Notes: generated by a model not told the origin, from the sequence alone. A DNA stretch of 64,000 nt from Riemerella anatipestifer_E (GCF_009932355.1 NZ_LEKU01000009.1:1-64000), one strand, 5' to 3'; positions 35,451 to 45,549 are shown, numbered from the stretch's first letter. Numbers and translations: made by a program.

Positions 35451-37598
35451 TTATTTCACAAGTTTGATAGAAATAGCGTATCCTCCACTTCTTGCCATTT
35501 TAACAGGAATTTTAGACTTGCTAGTTACCACCTTTTTGTAAATATGATACGATTGTGGATTATTAACATAATCAGCATCTTTACCATCTTCGTAGATAGT
35601 TGCTTCATATTTTTTACCCTTATCAAGGAATGATAAATCTACCACAAAATCTCTAGCATTTTCGTCTGTAATACCGCCTACAAACCATTCTTCTTTACCT
35701 TTAGCTTTTCTAGCAGTATGAATATAATCTCCTGGTTCTGCAGCTAGGATTTTAGTATCGTCCCAATCTACAGCAACATCTTTTATAAACTGGAAGGCAT
35801 CTAAATGCTTCTCATAGTTTTCTGGTAAATCTGCGGCCATTTGTAGAGGCGAATACATCACAACATAAAGCCCTAATTGTTTTGCTAAAGTGGTTTTAAC
35901 AAATCTAGTATCGTTAGGGAAATAATAGTTCATTTTAGTTTGGAAAATACCTGGCGTATAGTCCATTGGACCACCCATAAATCTCGTAAACGGCAATATG
36001 GTTTGGTGCTCTGGCGGATTACCTCCAAAAACTTCGTATTCAGTACCTCTAGCGGCTTCAGCAGCTACCCAGTTAGGATAAGTTCTATTAAGTCCAGAAG
36101 GTCTTACAGACTCGTGAGAGTTAACCATAATTTTGTACTCTGCTGCTTTTTCTGCGATACGATTGTAGTGGTTAATCATCCATTGACTGTAATGGTGTTC
36201 TCCTCTAGGAATAATATTGCCCACATAACCACTTTTAACAGCTGTATACCCGTATTTATTCATCAGCTTAAATGCCTCATCTGCCCATCTTTCGTAGTTA
36301 GTTGCTGCCCCCGATGTTTCGTGATGCATCATTAGACGAATTCCTTTTTTATGAGCATAATCGTTAAGCATTTTTATATCAAAATCAGGATATGGCGTAA
36401 CGAAATCAAAAACAAATTCCTTTGATTTACCAAACCAATCTTCCCAACCAATGTTCCAACCTTCAATTAACAATGCATCAAAACCATGTTTAGAAGCAAA
36501 ATCTATATAGCTTTTTACCTTTTCGTTATTAGCAGCATGCTTTCCGTTAGGCGTTAGCTTAGTAAAATCAGTTTCACCTATTTTTACATTGTCTGCCGTA
36601 GAGTACGCCCACTGAGATTTACCTATAATCATTTCCCACCATACACCCATATATTTAGTAGGTTTAATCCAAGAAGTATCCTTGTACTTGGTAGGCTCAT
36701 TAAGGTTAAATAACATTTTAGAAGCTAAAACTTCCTCTGCCTTTGGTGAGGCAATAATGGTTCTCCAAGGTGTAACCGCAGAAGTTTGAACATAGCCTTT
36801 CGCTCCTTGTGCATCAGGTGTAAGATGAATTGTAAATTTGTAATCTTTAGCACTAACATCTAGATTAGACGCAGGATAATCTATCACAGCAGCTTCTGCC
36901 AAGTTAATATAAAGAGGTTTCTTACCTTCTCTTTTAAGCATTAGCGGTGTCTGAACTCCGTTTTTGATAGGACTTTGCGAAACATTGTCTTCTACAGCAG
37001 CAGCCCATTTAGCTGGTATTTCGGAAACATTACTCGTCTGATAAACATACTCTTGCGTATCATAATCTCCAGCCAACCACCACGCCTTCATATCCGTAGG
37101 GAAATCAAACTCGGTAAGCTCTTCTTTTATGATAAAATAGTTGAGATTTTCTTGCTGCGGAAATTCATAACGGAAACCTAACCCATCATTAAAAAGCCTG
37201 AATTTAACAACGATATTTTTATTCTGTTCCTTTTGATTTAAAGTAATCGCAAGTTCATTATAATGATTTTTATAGAACTTTTTTTCACCTAGAACAGGTT
37301 GCCATTCTTCATTTTTAGAATCTCTTTTTTCATCTACCTTTACAAAGCCTGAACTTAAATTTAAGCTCTCTTGATTGCTGATGTCTTTATAGTTATAAGT
37401 TGATTTCTTAAAAACTTCAAAGCCTAATTTTGACGGTTCTAATACAGGATTACCTTCATAACTAAGGCTATAATACGGAATCCCATTCTCTAGTTTAAAA
37501 TTCATTTCAAATTTGCCATCAGGCGATTTTAGGCTCTGTGCAGACAAGACTCCGAAAGAAAGTCCTAAGAATGCTATGGCGATATTTCTTTTCTTCAT
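35451..37598 (-). CDS. Glycoside hydrolase family 97 (SusB-like)
   Basis: GH97 enzymes are calcium-dependent alpha-glucosidases or alpha-galactosidases. The 715-residue protein has a signal peptide (about 1-20, VLSAQ), an N-terminal beta-sandwich, a central TIM barrel (about 290-570; LLIEGWNIGWEDWFG, RLMMHHETSGAATNYERW and MVNSHESVRPSGLNRTYP) and a C-terminal beta domain. Glutamates are seen in the catalytic region (HETSG, NSHES), consistent with the inverting SusB-type subgroup. It is the third gene of a SusC-SusD operon, so it probably works on starch- or dextran-like oligosaccharides in the periplasm. Confidence 0.93.
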   Translation of the reverse strand: MKKRNIAIAFLGLSFGVLSAQSLKSPDGKFEMNFKLENGIPYYSLSYEGNPVLEPSKLGFEVFKKSTYNYKDISNQESLNLSSGFVKVDEKRDSKNEEWQPVLGEKKFYKNHYNELAITLNQKEQNKNIVVKFRLFNDGLGFRYEFPQQENLNYFIIKEELTEFDFPTDMKAWWLAGDYDTQEYVYQTSNVSEIPAKWAAAVEDNVSQSPIKNGVQTPLMLKREGKKPLYINLAEAAVIDYPASNLDVSAKDYKFTIHLTPDAQGAKGYVQTSAVTPWRTIIASPKAEEVLASKMLFNLNEPTKYKDTSWIKPTKYMGVWWEMIIGKSQWAYSTADNVKIGETDFTKLTPNGKHAANNEKVKSYIDFASKHGFDALLIEGWNIGWEDWFGKSKEFVFDFVTPYPDFDIKMLNDYAHKKGIRLMMHHETSGAATNYERWADEAFKLMNKYGYTAVKSGYVGNIIPRGEHHYSQWMINHYNRIAEKAAEYKIMVNSHESVRPSGLNRTYPNWVAAEAARGTEYEVFGGNPPEHQTILPFTRFMGGPMDYTPGIFQTKMNYYFPNDTRFVKTTLAKQLGLYVVMYSPLQMAADLPENYEKHLDAFQFIKDVAVDWDDTKILAAEPGDYIHTARKAKGKEEWFVGGITDENARDFVVDLSFLDKGKKYEATIYEDGKDADYVNNPQSYHIYKKVVTSKSKIPVKMARSGGYAISIKLVK

Positions 37599-37631
37599 AA
37601 CTGATATTTATATGTAGTTGAATTAAACGGT

Positions 37632-37658
37632 AAAAGTGTTGTTTTAGGCAACACTTTT
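37632..37658 (-). terminator. Intercistronic hairpin between susD and GH97
   Basis: A perfect 10-bp stem (AAAAGTGTTG with CAACACTTTT) with a 7-nt loop lies in the 83-bp gap. It may act as a partial terminator or RNA stabiliser that sets GH97 expression below that of susC and susD. Confidence 0.6.
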
Positions 37659-37681
37659 GCTATATTTAGGTTATAATTACA

Positions 37682-39274
37682 CTAGTAACCAGGGTTTTGA
37701 ACCAAGTTAGGATTAGCTATCAAATCCTTTGCAGGAATTGGATAAAGGTTTCTAGTATCACTTACTGCAGTACCGCCTTTAACACCTCCTTTCCAAGGCC
37801 ATAGATAAGCACCAGAAGTAAATTTACCGAAACGAATTAAATCGGTTCTTCTTGTACCTTCCCAAGCCAACTCTCTAGCTCTTTCATCTAAAATGAAGTC
37901 TAAAGTCAATTGTGATGCAGTAATATTTCCATTAGTATTGCCATAAGCTCTTTCTCTAATTTTATTTACATAAGTAAGAGCTTTGCTAAGGTCTCCAGAA
38001 CCTCCTCTCAATACTGCTTCTGCATACATAAGATAAGCATCTGCTAAACGGAATAGAGGGAAATCTGTATCTGTAAAGTTTCCTGAAACATCAGAACCTG
38101 CTTTACCTGCTCTATCTACATTTTTAAACTTAATAAACGCATAACCATCTGTAAATGATGCTATATCGTTAATTTCATAATTCTGTCCATTAGTAAAGAA
38201 TCTACCTCTTTTATCTATATCTCCTAAAGCATTAGGGAATTTTTCCACTAAATTTTTAGTAGTTCTAAGTCCCCACCAACCACCGTTGATACCAAAATCA
38301 GAAGCTTTCATATTTCCTCCTACAGCAGCGTGAACTAAGAAAGTTGTCCCCCCCCAAGTACGAGTACTGATACCATCATAGTTGATAGAAAATACCACCT
38401 CATTATTATCCAAATGGTTATCTGCTAAGAAAAGCTCTTCATAATTTCCTTTTAAGCTATACCCTGCTGTTGCTACCTTTTCTGCATAATCAGCTGCTTC
38501 TGTATATCTTTTTTCTCCTGTATAAACTTCTGCATTAAGATAAAGTTTAGCAAGTAGCATCCATACAGCAGCTTTATCTGCTCTTCCGTATTCGTTAGCT
38601 CTTGGAGCTTTTAATAATCCCTCTAAGTCTTTTAATTCTTTTTCTACATATTGGAATAAAGCTTTCCTTTCTATTCTCGCAGGAGGTGTTAAACCTATTT
38701 CTGTGTTTTCATTTACAAAAGGAACATTACCAAATAAATCTATGGCGTGTGCATAACTCAATGCTCTTAAAAAACGAGCTTCATTTCTGAAAAGTCTAGC
38801 TTCTTCAGCTTGAGCTCCAGTAATACCACGAGAAGATAGTTTATCATCAGACGTTTCTCTAATAAATTCACTGGTAAGTGTTACTTGATATATAACACGG
38901 TAATACATTGCTGTAATAAATTGGTTATCAGACCCCCACTTCATTGTGTTCATTTCTGGCAAATTGGCATCTCCCCAACCTATCACTGCTTCATCAGTAG
39001 GTAATTCTTGTAGCTGGAAATACTGTCTTAAGTAGTTGGACATACCTCCATCAATACCTTTTACATCGGGTTTACCATCACCTCCTTCTTGTCCACCTAT
39101 TGCTAACCCAGCGTAACATTTCGCTAAGACATTTTTGTAATTGGCAAAATCTGAGTAAACGCTTACGGAAGTAACATCACTACTATGCACTTGATCCAAA
39201 TCTCTTTCGCACGAAGTAAGAGAGAAGTTGAATGCTAAAGCAGCCATCCCTATTTTTAAATATTTTAAGTTCAT
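37682..39274 (-). CDS. SusD/RagB-family glycan-binding lipoprotein
   Basis: SusD-type lipoproteins sit on the outside of the outer membrane and cap the SusC transporter. The 530-residue protein has a lipoprotein signal with lipobox LTSC at about residue 22, TPR-like helices and the C-terminal family signature (LDFILDERARELAWEGTRRTDLIRFGKF). It follows susC by 32 bp and precedes GH97. The ligand cannot be read from sequence, but GH97 suggests an alpha-glucan. Confidence 0.93.
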   Translation of the reverse strand: MNLKYLKIGMAALAFNFSLTSCERDLDQVHSSDVTSVSVYSDFANYKNVLAKCYAGLAIGGQEGGDGKPDVKGIDGGMSNYLRQYFQLQELPTDEAVIGWGDANLPEMNTMKWGSDNQFITAMYYRVIYQVTLTSEFIRETSDDKLSSRGITGAQAEEARLFRNEARFLRALSYAHAIDLFGNVPFVNENTEIGLTPPARIERKALFQYVEKELKDLEGLLKAPRANEYGRADKAAVWMLLAKLYLNAEVYTGEKRYTEAADYAEKVATAGYSLKGNYEELFLADNHLDNNEVVFSINYDGISTRTWGGTTFLVHAAVGGNMKASDFGINGGWWGLRTTKNLVEKFPNALGDIDKRGRFFTNGQNYEINDIASFTDGYAFIKFKNVDRAGKAGSDVSGNFTDTDFPLFRLADAYLMYAEAVLRGGSGDLSKALTYVNKIRERAYGNTNGNITASQLTLDFILDERARELAWEGTRRTDLIRFGKFTSGAYLWPWKGGVKGGTAVSDTRNLYPIPAKDLIANPNLVQNPGY

Positions 39275-39306
39275 TATTTTAAATTTTTAACTTGTATAAT
39301 TTTTAA

Positions 39307-42030
39307 TTAAAACTGAAGATTGAAACCTAATGAATACACACGAGGTCTTTGGTAGAAGTTATTATCAATACCATTGAAAACCTCTGGGTCTACCCCGCTA
39401 TACTTGGTAATCACAAAAACATTGTTTACAGAAGCATTCACTCTCAATCTTGCATTTCCTATAAATTGAGGGAAATTATAACCTATGTTGATATTATCCA
39501 TTCTTAGGAATGAAGCATTTTCTACATAATAATCTGAAAAATATTGAGATGTCGTAAATCCTGTATTAAGATAGTCTCTTGTAAGATTTTGAAGATAACC
39601 GTTAGTTCCTATGTTTTGTAGATTTCCGTATCTAGCATTGGCATTATTATAAACATAGTTACCTAAACTAGCTCTGAGTGCAAATCCCATATCCCAATTT
39701 TTATAAGCCATTCTAGATGTAAATGCAAACAAAGCTTTTGGCATAGACGACTTATGCTCGTACATATCTTGCTCGTTTATAATGCCATCTCCATTTCTAT
39801 CCACATAGTCGCCTTCTATTGGTCTTCCACTAGCATCATATTTCTGCTGATAAACATAGAAAGAATTTGGTTTATAGCCTACAGAATGTGTTTGTATTAA
39901 ACCACCTGTAATACCTGATATACCTCCAACAAGCACTCTTTGACCAGCTCCTTCATTAGCTGCTAAATTGGTAATTTTAGCATCTTGGAATGTTGCATTA
40001 GCAGAAATATCCCAAGAGAAATTTTCGTTTTGAATAGCTTTCCACAATGCACCAATTTCAAGCCCTTTAGATTCCATATTTCCTATGTTTGATAAAAGTA
40101 AATTGGTAAAGTTAGCACCTCCTGGGGTTGGAGCCTCACTTAGTAAGTCTACTGTGTATCTTTTATATGCATCTACATTAAATAGCAATCTATCTTTTAA
40201 GATACCAAAGTCTAATCCTATGTTGGTAGTTCTTGTAGTTTCCCATCTGATATTTGGATCATAGCCTTCTGGACGATAAAGAGTGTAAGGTACACCCCCA
40301 AAAAGATAATTAGCTCCAGAATTAGATATACTATATACGGCCAAATAAGGATAATCGCCTGAAATATCTTGTTGACCAGTTACTCCCCAACCTCCTCTCA
40401 GTTTAAAAGTAGAGATTGTAGTGTTACCTTTAAGGAAGCTCTCTTGATCAATTCTCCAAGCTAACGATACGGATGGAAAATAGCCCCATCTATTATTACT
40501 ATTAAACCTAGAAGAACCATCTCTACGCACAGAAGCCGTTAGTAAGTATCTATTTTTAAATGTATAATTTAATCTAGTATAGTAAGAGAGTAATAAGTTT
40601 TGTGTAAAGAAATCCACACCGCTTGCAGGATCATTAGTTCCATCTCCGTAGATTGTAGGTGCAAAAGGTTTAGTTTCATTCCATTTTTGGTAAGAATACC
40701 CCGCCATTACATCAATATCAGACTCTATAGAAGGTAGTTTTTTAGAATAGTTTAGATAAAATTCTAAAAGCCTATTTTTCTTTTCTTGCTCATAGTTTCT
40801 GTTCGTTCCTTTTTGGAAGTATGCTGAAGCTAATGTAGGTAAGGTAGTAACTGTTCCGTTAGAGTTAGATAGGTCTAGACCTAAGTTTAAATTAGCTCTT
40901 AGCTCTGGTAAGAAATGAAATTTATAATCAAACTGAACATTCCCCAAGAGTCTTTTTACATAAGAAACATCTCTTCTTTGGTAAAGCATAGAAAGAGGGT
41001 TTCTAGTTGCATTTTGGTTAGGAATTCCATTGTCCATCCATTCCCAATACCCACCCATTGCCCTATTAGAGGCATCATAAATGTTTTGTGTTGGATCAAA
41101 CGCAATAGCCGCATTGATGGCCTCTCCATCAGTAAATCTATTTTCTACATAAGTCCCTTTTAAGTTAAAATTAATATCCAAATGATTATTAAATAATTTT
41201 GGATTTAAGTTTAAACCTGCGGTACTTCTTTCTATATTATTAGTCCTAATAATACCGTCTTGATTAAGATATCCTAAAGATAGTCTAAATGGTACTTTAC
41301 CAATTCCTCCAGATAGCGTTAAATTATTATCAAAACCTGTTGCTAACTGATAAAAAGCTTCTTGCCAGTTGGTATTTGCATTACCTAATTTAGAAATATA
41401 ATCTGCTGAGGCTTTATCTTTTACTAAAGTTCTGAATTCGTTAGCATCCATCATATTCACCGTTCCAAATCTTTGAGAAACAGATGTTGTGGAATTATAG
41501 CCTACTCTAAGTTTTCCTCTAGTTCCTTTCTTAGTGGTAATGATGATAACCCCATTAGAAGCTCTATTACCATAGATAGCTGCTGCAGAAGCGTCTTTAA
41601 GAATGTTAAAAGACTCTATATCATTAGGGTTAATAAGGGCTAGTGGATTAGCCGCTCCATCAATACCTTTGGTATCTAATGGCATTCCGTCTATAACGAT
41701 AAGTGGGTCATTAGATGCATTAAGAGACGCTCCACTTCTTACTCTAATTGTAGAGCCACTACCAGGAGCACCGCCATTAGTTGTAATCTGTACACCTGCC
41801 GCTTTACCTTGAATAAGCTGTTCTGGAGAAGATAACATACCATCATTAAAATCTTTAGAAGAAATAGATGTTACAGACCCTGTAAGATCTGATTTTTTCT
41901 TCTTTCCGTAACCTATAAGCACTACCTCATCTATACTTTTGGTTTTGGCAGAATCTACCTTTTGTGCTTGTAGCATTGCCCCTGCCAACAGAAAAGCGGG
42001 TGCAACCTTTAGTACTGAATAGTTTTTCAT
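39307..42030 (-). CDS. SusC/RagA-family TonB-dependent transporter
   Basis: SusC-type outer-membrane channels import oligosaccharides using TonB energy. The 907-residue protein has a signal peptide (about 1-22), a TonB-box-like segment (IDEVVLIGYG, about 33-42), a plug domain with SusC motif (GMPLDTKGIDGAANPLALINPNDIES) and a barrel ending in Phe (SLGFNLQF). The usual N-terminal carboxypeptidase-D-like domain is missing, so it is shorter than many SusC proteins. It is the first gene of the operon, 270 bp from the divergent dapA. Confidence 0.93.
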   Translation of the reverse strand: MKNYSVLKVAPAFLLAGAMLQAQKVDSAKTKSIDEVVLIGYGKKKKSDLTGSVTSISSKDFNDGMLSSPEQLIQGKAAGVQITTNGGAPGSGSTIRVRSGASLNASNDPLIVIDGMPLDTKGIDGAANPLALINPNDIESFNILKDASAAAIYGNRASNGVIIITTKKGTRGKLRVGYNSTTSVSQRFGTVNMMDANEFRTLVKDKASADYISKLGNANTNWQEAFYQLATGFDNNLTLSGGIGKVPFRLSLGYLNQDGIIRTNNIERSTAGLNLNPKLFNNHLDINFNLKGTYVENRFTDGEAINAAIAFDPTQNIYDASNRAMGGYWEWMDNGIPNQNATRNPLSMLYQRRDVSYVKRLLGNVQFDYKFHFLPELRANLNLGLDLSNSNGTVTTLPTLASAYFQKGTNRNYEQEKKNRLLEFYLNYSKKLPSIESDIDVMAGYSYQKWNETKPFAPTIYGDGTNDPASGVDFFTQNLLLSYYTRLNYTFKNRYLLTASVRRDGSSRFNSNNRWGYFPSVSLAWRIDQESFLKGNTTISTFKLRGGWGVTGQQDISGDYPYLAVYSISNSGANYLFGGVPYTLYRPEGYDPNIRWETTRTTNIGLDFGILKDRLLFNVDAYKRYTVDLLSEAPTPGGANFTNLLLSNIGNMESKGLEIGALWKAIQNENFSWDISANATFQDAKITNLAANEGAGQRVLVGGISGITGGLIQTHSVGYKPNSFYVYQQKYDASGRPIEGDYVDRNGDGIINEQDMYEHKSSMPKALFAFTSRMAYKNWDMGFALRASLGNYVYNNANARYGNLQNIGTNGYLQNLTRDYLNTGFTTSQYFSDYYVENASFLRMDNINIGYNFPQFIGNARLRVNASVNNVFVITKYSGVDPEVFNGIDNNFYQRPRVYSLGFNLQF

Positions 42031-42129
42031 TGTATTTTATTAAAAATCAATATTATAAAAAAATTAACATTTATTTAACTCAATAAAATTGAGGTGGCTA
42101 AGTTACAATATATTTATGAAATAATTAAC

Positions 42130-42160
42130 TACTCTGAGTAATATCATAAATTACAGAGTA
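42130..42160. promoter_or_regulatory. Inverted repeat upstream of the susC operon
   Basis: TACTCTG (42130-42136) and CAGAGTA (42154-42160) are perfectly complementary across 17 nt, and TACTCTGAGTA at the left is itself palindromic. It lies 100 bp upstream of susC in the intergenic region shared with dapA and could be a regulator-binding site. No regulator gene for this operon lies within the window. Confidence 0.4.
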
Positions 42161-42264
42161 ACAAAACAAATTTCATCTCTCGAACACAGAAAAAGCAGAC
42201 TTTATTTATAACTCCAGGATAGTACAAAAACGAAATAATCTTCTGTTTATATCGAAAAAAAACT

Positions 42265-42272
42265 TAATTTTG
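42265..42272 (+). promoter_or_regulatory. Promoter -7 box for dapA
   Basis: TAATTTTG fits TAnnTTTG and ends 28 bp before the dapA ATG. Confidence 0.5.
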
Positions 42273-42300
42273 GTCTTCTAAATTTAGAACTAAAACAAAA

Positions 42301-43188
42301 ATGAAAAATTTATCAGGCTTAGGCGTTGCTTTAATAACTCCTTTTAACGAAGATTTATCTATCGATTTTGATGCTCTTACAAAGCTCATAGAATACAACA
42401 TAACTAACGGAACAGATTTTTTTGTAGTTCTTGGTACAACTGCAGAAACTGCCACCCTTTCTAAGGAAGAAAAAGAAGCTGTTATACAACACATTGTTAA
42501 AGTTAACAATAAAAGACTCCCTTTAGTTCTAGGTATTGGCGGCAACAATACTTTAGCAGTAAAAAAAGAAATCGAACAAACTAATCTTGATGATTTTGAG
42601 GCTATTTTATCAGTTTCTCCTTACTATAATAAACCTAACCAAGAAGGACTTTATCAGCATTATAAGGCTTTAGCAGAAACAGGTAAAAACATCATTATTT
42701 ATAATGTCCCAGGAAGAACAGGGCAAAATATAGAAGCCGAAACTACACTACGATTGGCTAAGGAGTTCCCTAACCTATTTATGATAAAAGAAGCTACTCC
42801 TAATCTTACGCAGTACTTTGATATTTTAAGAAAAAAGCCTACAAATTTCTCACTAATGTCTGGTGATGATGAGTACACTCTTCCTGTAACACTTGCTGGA
42901 GGTGATGGAGTGATTTCTGTAATTGGACAAGCCTACCCTAAAGAATTTTCTGAGATGATAAAACTCGCAAAAAATGACAAAGTAAAAGAGGCTTATGCTA
43001 TCCATAATCAACTGGTGGAAATCACACGCCTTATTTTTGCTGAGGGTAATCCTGCTGGTATCAAAGCTGTTTTAGCACATAAAGGCATTATTAAAAACCA
43101 CCTTAGATTACCTTTAGTTAAAGCCTCAGAAAGTCTACAACAAAAAATAAATTCAGAGGTTGACAGACTAAACTCTTTTTTTGAATAA
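42301..43188 (+). CDS. dapA: 4-hydroxy-tetrahydrodipicolinate synthase (DapA)
   Basis: DapA condenses pyruvate with aspartate semialdehyde at the entry to lysine and diaminopimelate synthesis. The 295-residue TIM-barrel protein has Thr46-Thr47 (LGTTAE), Tyr134 (YNVPGRT) and the Schiff-base lysine Lys163 (MIKEATPN). The length and motif spacing are standard. It is a single gene with a downstream hairpin. Confidence 0.96.
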   Translation: MKNLSGLGVALITPFNEDLSIDFDALTKLIEYNITNGTDFFVVLGTTAETATLSKEEKEAVIQHIVKVNNKRLPLVLGIGGNNTLAVKKEIEQTNLDDFEAILSVSPYYNKPNQEGLYQHYKALAETGKNIIIYNVPGRTGQNIEAETTLRLAKEFPNLFMIKEATPNLTQYFDILRKKPTNFSLMSGDDEYTLPVTLAGGDGVISVIGQAYPKEFSEMIKLAKNDKVKEAYAIHNQLVEITRLIFAEGNPAGIKAVLAHKGIIKNHLRLPLVKASESLQQKINSEVDRLNSFFE

Positions 43189-43216
43189 TTGATAGAATAT
43201 CAAATAATCTAACTAG

Positions 43217-43241
43217 AGCTACCCTCTTTAGGGTAGCTTTA
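43217..43241 (+). terminator. Terminator after dapA
   Basis: AGCTACCCT (43217-43225) pairs with AGGGTAGCT (43230-43238) around a CTTT loop. The T tail is short. Confidence 0.7.
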
Positions 43242-43260
43242 TACCATTAAAAACTCTATA

Positions 43261-44169
43261 ATGCCTATAGATACTATTTTTGAAAGCGACCTCTGTAAAT
43301 GGATTGATGTTACAGCTCCTACCAAAGAAGATTTAGACTCTCTACATCATCAGTTTCATATCAATAAGTTACACTTAGATGATACTGTAGACCCAAGTCA
43401 TCTTCCTAAATTTGAAGAAGTAGAAGGCGTAAAGTTTTTCTTAACTAGAGAAAATGTAGAACTTCAAAGAAAAAACTTAAATGGCATCAATGATGTAAGT
43501 ACTAAATTAGGCATATTTATCATAGAAAAAGTAATTATCACTATACATAGAACTGATAATAAGAGTATTCTAGAAATTAAAGAAGACCTTAACAAAAATA
43601 CTGATAAATACAAGAAATATTCTCCAGATAAGTTAGCTCTAATCTTAGGACTCAAGATAATGAAATCCTTTGATGACGAAAGTAAAAAACTTATAGAGAT
43701 TATTGACAAGTTAGAGACTGAGATTTTTATGCAAAATAGCCCTCAGCTCAACCCTATAAAAAAACTCTACAAAATTAAAAGAAAGGCAGGGCTTAATGCT
43801 AGAGTACTTAACATGTCTTCAGATTGGATAGGTGCTTTTAAAAAACTTAATCTAAAAGACATTGAAATAGCAGACCTTGTAGATAAACAAAAAGATGTAA
43901 TGTCTGATTTTGACCACATTAGTGCTCAGATTACTAACCTCATCTCTGTATATATCGCCTTATCCGACCAAAAAGCCAACCAAGTGATGAAACTATTAGC
44001 GATGTACTCGGTCTATTTTTTACCAATTACCTTTATCGCTGGGCTTTACGGAATGAATTTTGAATTTATGCCAGAACTTCATCATAAATATGGTTATTTT
44101 GCAACTTTAGGTGTAATGCTAAGCATTATTATAGCCACATTCATTTACTTTAAAAAGAAAAAGTTTTAG
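43261..44169 (+). CDS. CorA-family divalent cation transporter
   Basis: The 302-residue protein has the CorA layout: a large cytoplasmic domain, a long stalk helix, and two C-terminal membrane helices with the YGMNFEFMPE loop containing the invariant Gly-Met-Asn. It probably moves Mg2+ or Co2+ across the inner membrane. A DtxR/MntR-type regulator gene follows at 44213, so metal-dependent control is plausible. Several CorA-family members exist in Bacteroidetes, so the symbol is left open. Confidence 0.9.
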   Translation: MPIDTIFESDLCKWIDVTAPTKEDLDSLHHQFHINKLHLDDTVDPSHLPKFEEVEGVKFFLTRENVELQRKNLNGINDVSTKLGIFIIEKVIITIHRTDNKSILEIKEDLNKNTDKYKKYSPDKLALILGLKIMKSFDDESKKLIEIIDKLETEIFMQNSPQLNPIKKLYKIKRKAGLNARVLNMSSDWIGAFKKLNLKDIEIADLVDKQKDVMSDFDHISAQITNLISVYIALSDQKANQVMKLLAMYSVYFLPITFIAGLYGMNFEFMPELHHKYGYFATLGVMLSIIIATFIYFKKKKF

Positions 44170-44212
44170 AATGCTATCTCTCCACACAAAAAAATCTTTT
44201 ATTTTTGTGTCT

Positions 44213-44866
44213 ATGAACTCTCTTACAGAAGAAAATTATCTAAAGGCTTTATTTCATCTAAAGACTGATAACAATGAAGTTACAGTAAACGAACTCAGCA
44301 AGTTTTTGAACATCAAAATGCCGAGCGTTAATAGTATGATGAAAAAATTCGCTCAAAAAAAATGGGTAGTTGCCGAAAGCTATAAACCCATCATTCTTAC
44401 CGAAATTGGACAAAAAGAAGCAGCGTTAGTGATTAGAAAACATAGGCTTACAGAGATGTTTTTGGTAGAAAAAATGGGCTTTGGTTGGGAAAATGTGCAT
44501 AAAATAGCCGAGGAGCTAGAACATATACACTCCGAAGAGTTTTTTAATAAAATGGACGAGCTCCTTAATTATCCTAAAGTAGATCCTCACGGAGAACCTA
44601 TCCCTGACAAAGAGGGCAATATCATAGAACAAAATCTAAAAAAGCTCAGCGAATGTATCGAAGGCGCGACGGTAACACTAGCGGCTGTAACTGTGGATAC
44701 TAAAGATTTCCTTAGTTTTTTGAATGATAAGCGACTTAATTTAGGAAGTAGGCTTACAGTAAACAAAAAAGAAAAGTTTGACTCTTCTATGATGGTAACC
44801 GTAAATGGTATTTCTCACACCTTCAGTAAAGTAGTTTGTGATGCTCTTTTAGTGAAGCTAGATTAA
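44213..44866 (+). CDS. DtxR/MntR-family metal-dependent regulator
   Basis: The 217-residue protein has an N-terminal winged helix (MNSLTEENYLKALFHL; INMPSVNS-type recognition helix around residue 40) and a dimerisation and metal-binding domain with HKIAEELEHIHSEEFFNKMDEL. A C-terminal FeoA/SH3-like domain follows. Such proteins repress metal-uptake genes when Fe2+ or Mn2+ is bound. The ATG at 44213 fits the family start. The stop overlaps the convergent sirtuin gene by 4 bp. Confidence 0.88.
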   Translation: MNSLTEENYLKALFHLKTDNNEVTVNELSKFLNIKMPSVNSMMKKFAQKKWVVAESYKPIILTEIGQKEAALVIRKHRLTEMFLVEKMGFGWENVHKIAEELEHIHSEEFFNKMDELLNYPKVDPHGEPIPDKEGNIIEQNLKKLSECIEGATVTLAAVTVDTKDFLSFLNDKRLNLGSRLTVNKKEKFDSSMMVTVNGISHTFSKVVCDALLVKLD

Positions 44867-45549
44867 AACTCAGCTAAGAGTATCTCCTTTAGTTTTATCA
44901 TACCTTCTGTTGCCGAAGTAGCAAAACAAGTAGCCTTTTTTGTATAATGCTCAGGAATTTGAGGGTCAATGAGAAACAACTCGCAATGCTGTGGAATATA
45001 ATGCACCAAAGATGCCGCAGGATAAACCTGTAACGAAGTTCCTATCACTAAAAATAAATCTGCCGAAGTTGCTATATCTATGGCTTTTTCCATTTCAGGT
45101 ACAGCCTCACCAAACCATACAATATGAGGTCTAAGTTGAACGCCTTTTTCGTTTTTGTCTCCTAGATTAAGGTCGGTTTCCCAATTTATAATCTCGTTTT
45201 CAGAGTTTATAGGTCTCGCCTTTTTAAGCTCTCCATGAAGATGAATAATATGAGAAGATCCTGCTCTTTCGTGTAAATCATCTACATTTTGAGTAATGAT
45301 AATTACTTCATAGTACTTTTCTAGTTCTGCTAAAATAGTATGAGCCAAATTTGGTTTAACCTCTGCTAATTGTCTCCTTCTAAGATTATAAAAATCTAAA
45401 ACCAATTGCGGATTTCTTGCAAACCCTTCTGGACTTGCCACATCTTCTATACGGTGGTTTTCCCACAGCCCATTAGAATCTCTAAATGTTTTAATGCCAC
45501 TTTCAGCAGAAATACCCGCCCCAGAAAGTACTACTAATCTTTTTTTCAT
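44863..45549 (-). CDS. SIR2-family NAD-dependent deacylase (CobB-like)
   Basis: Sirtuins remove acyl groups from lysine using NAD+. The 228-residue protein has GAGISAESGI (10-19), TQNVDDLHERAG (86-97) and the catalytic His105 (HLHGEL). Tyr54-x-x-Arg57 matches the SIRT5/CobB motif for acidic acyl groups such as succinyl. The zinc-binding region (about 106-140) has no cysteine, unlike E. coli CobB, so the small domain is probably zinc-free. It is a lone gene facing the DtxR-type gene. Confidence 0.9.
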   Translation of the reverse strand: MKKRLVVLSGAGISAESGIKTFRDSNGLWENHRIEDVASPEGFARNPQLVLDFYNLRRRQLAEVKPNLAHTILAELEKYYEVIIITQNVDDLHERAGSSHIIHLHGELKKARPINSENEIINWETDLNLGDKNEKGVQLRPHIVWFGEAVPEMEKAIDIATSADLFLVIGTSLQVYPAASLVHYIPQHCELFLIDPQIPEHYTKKATCFATSATEGMIKLKEILLAEF

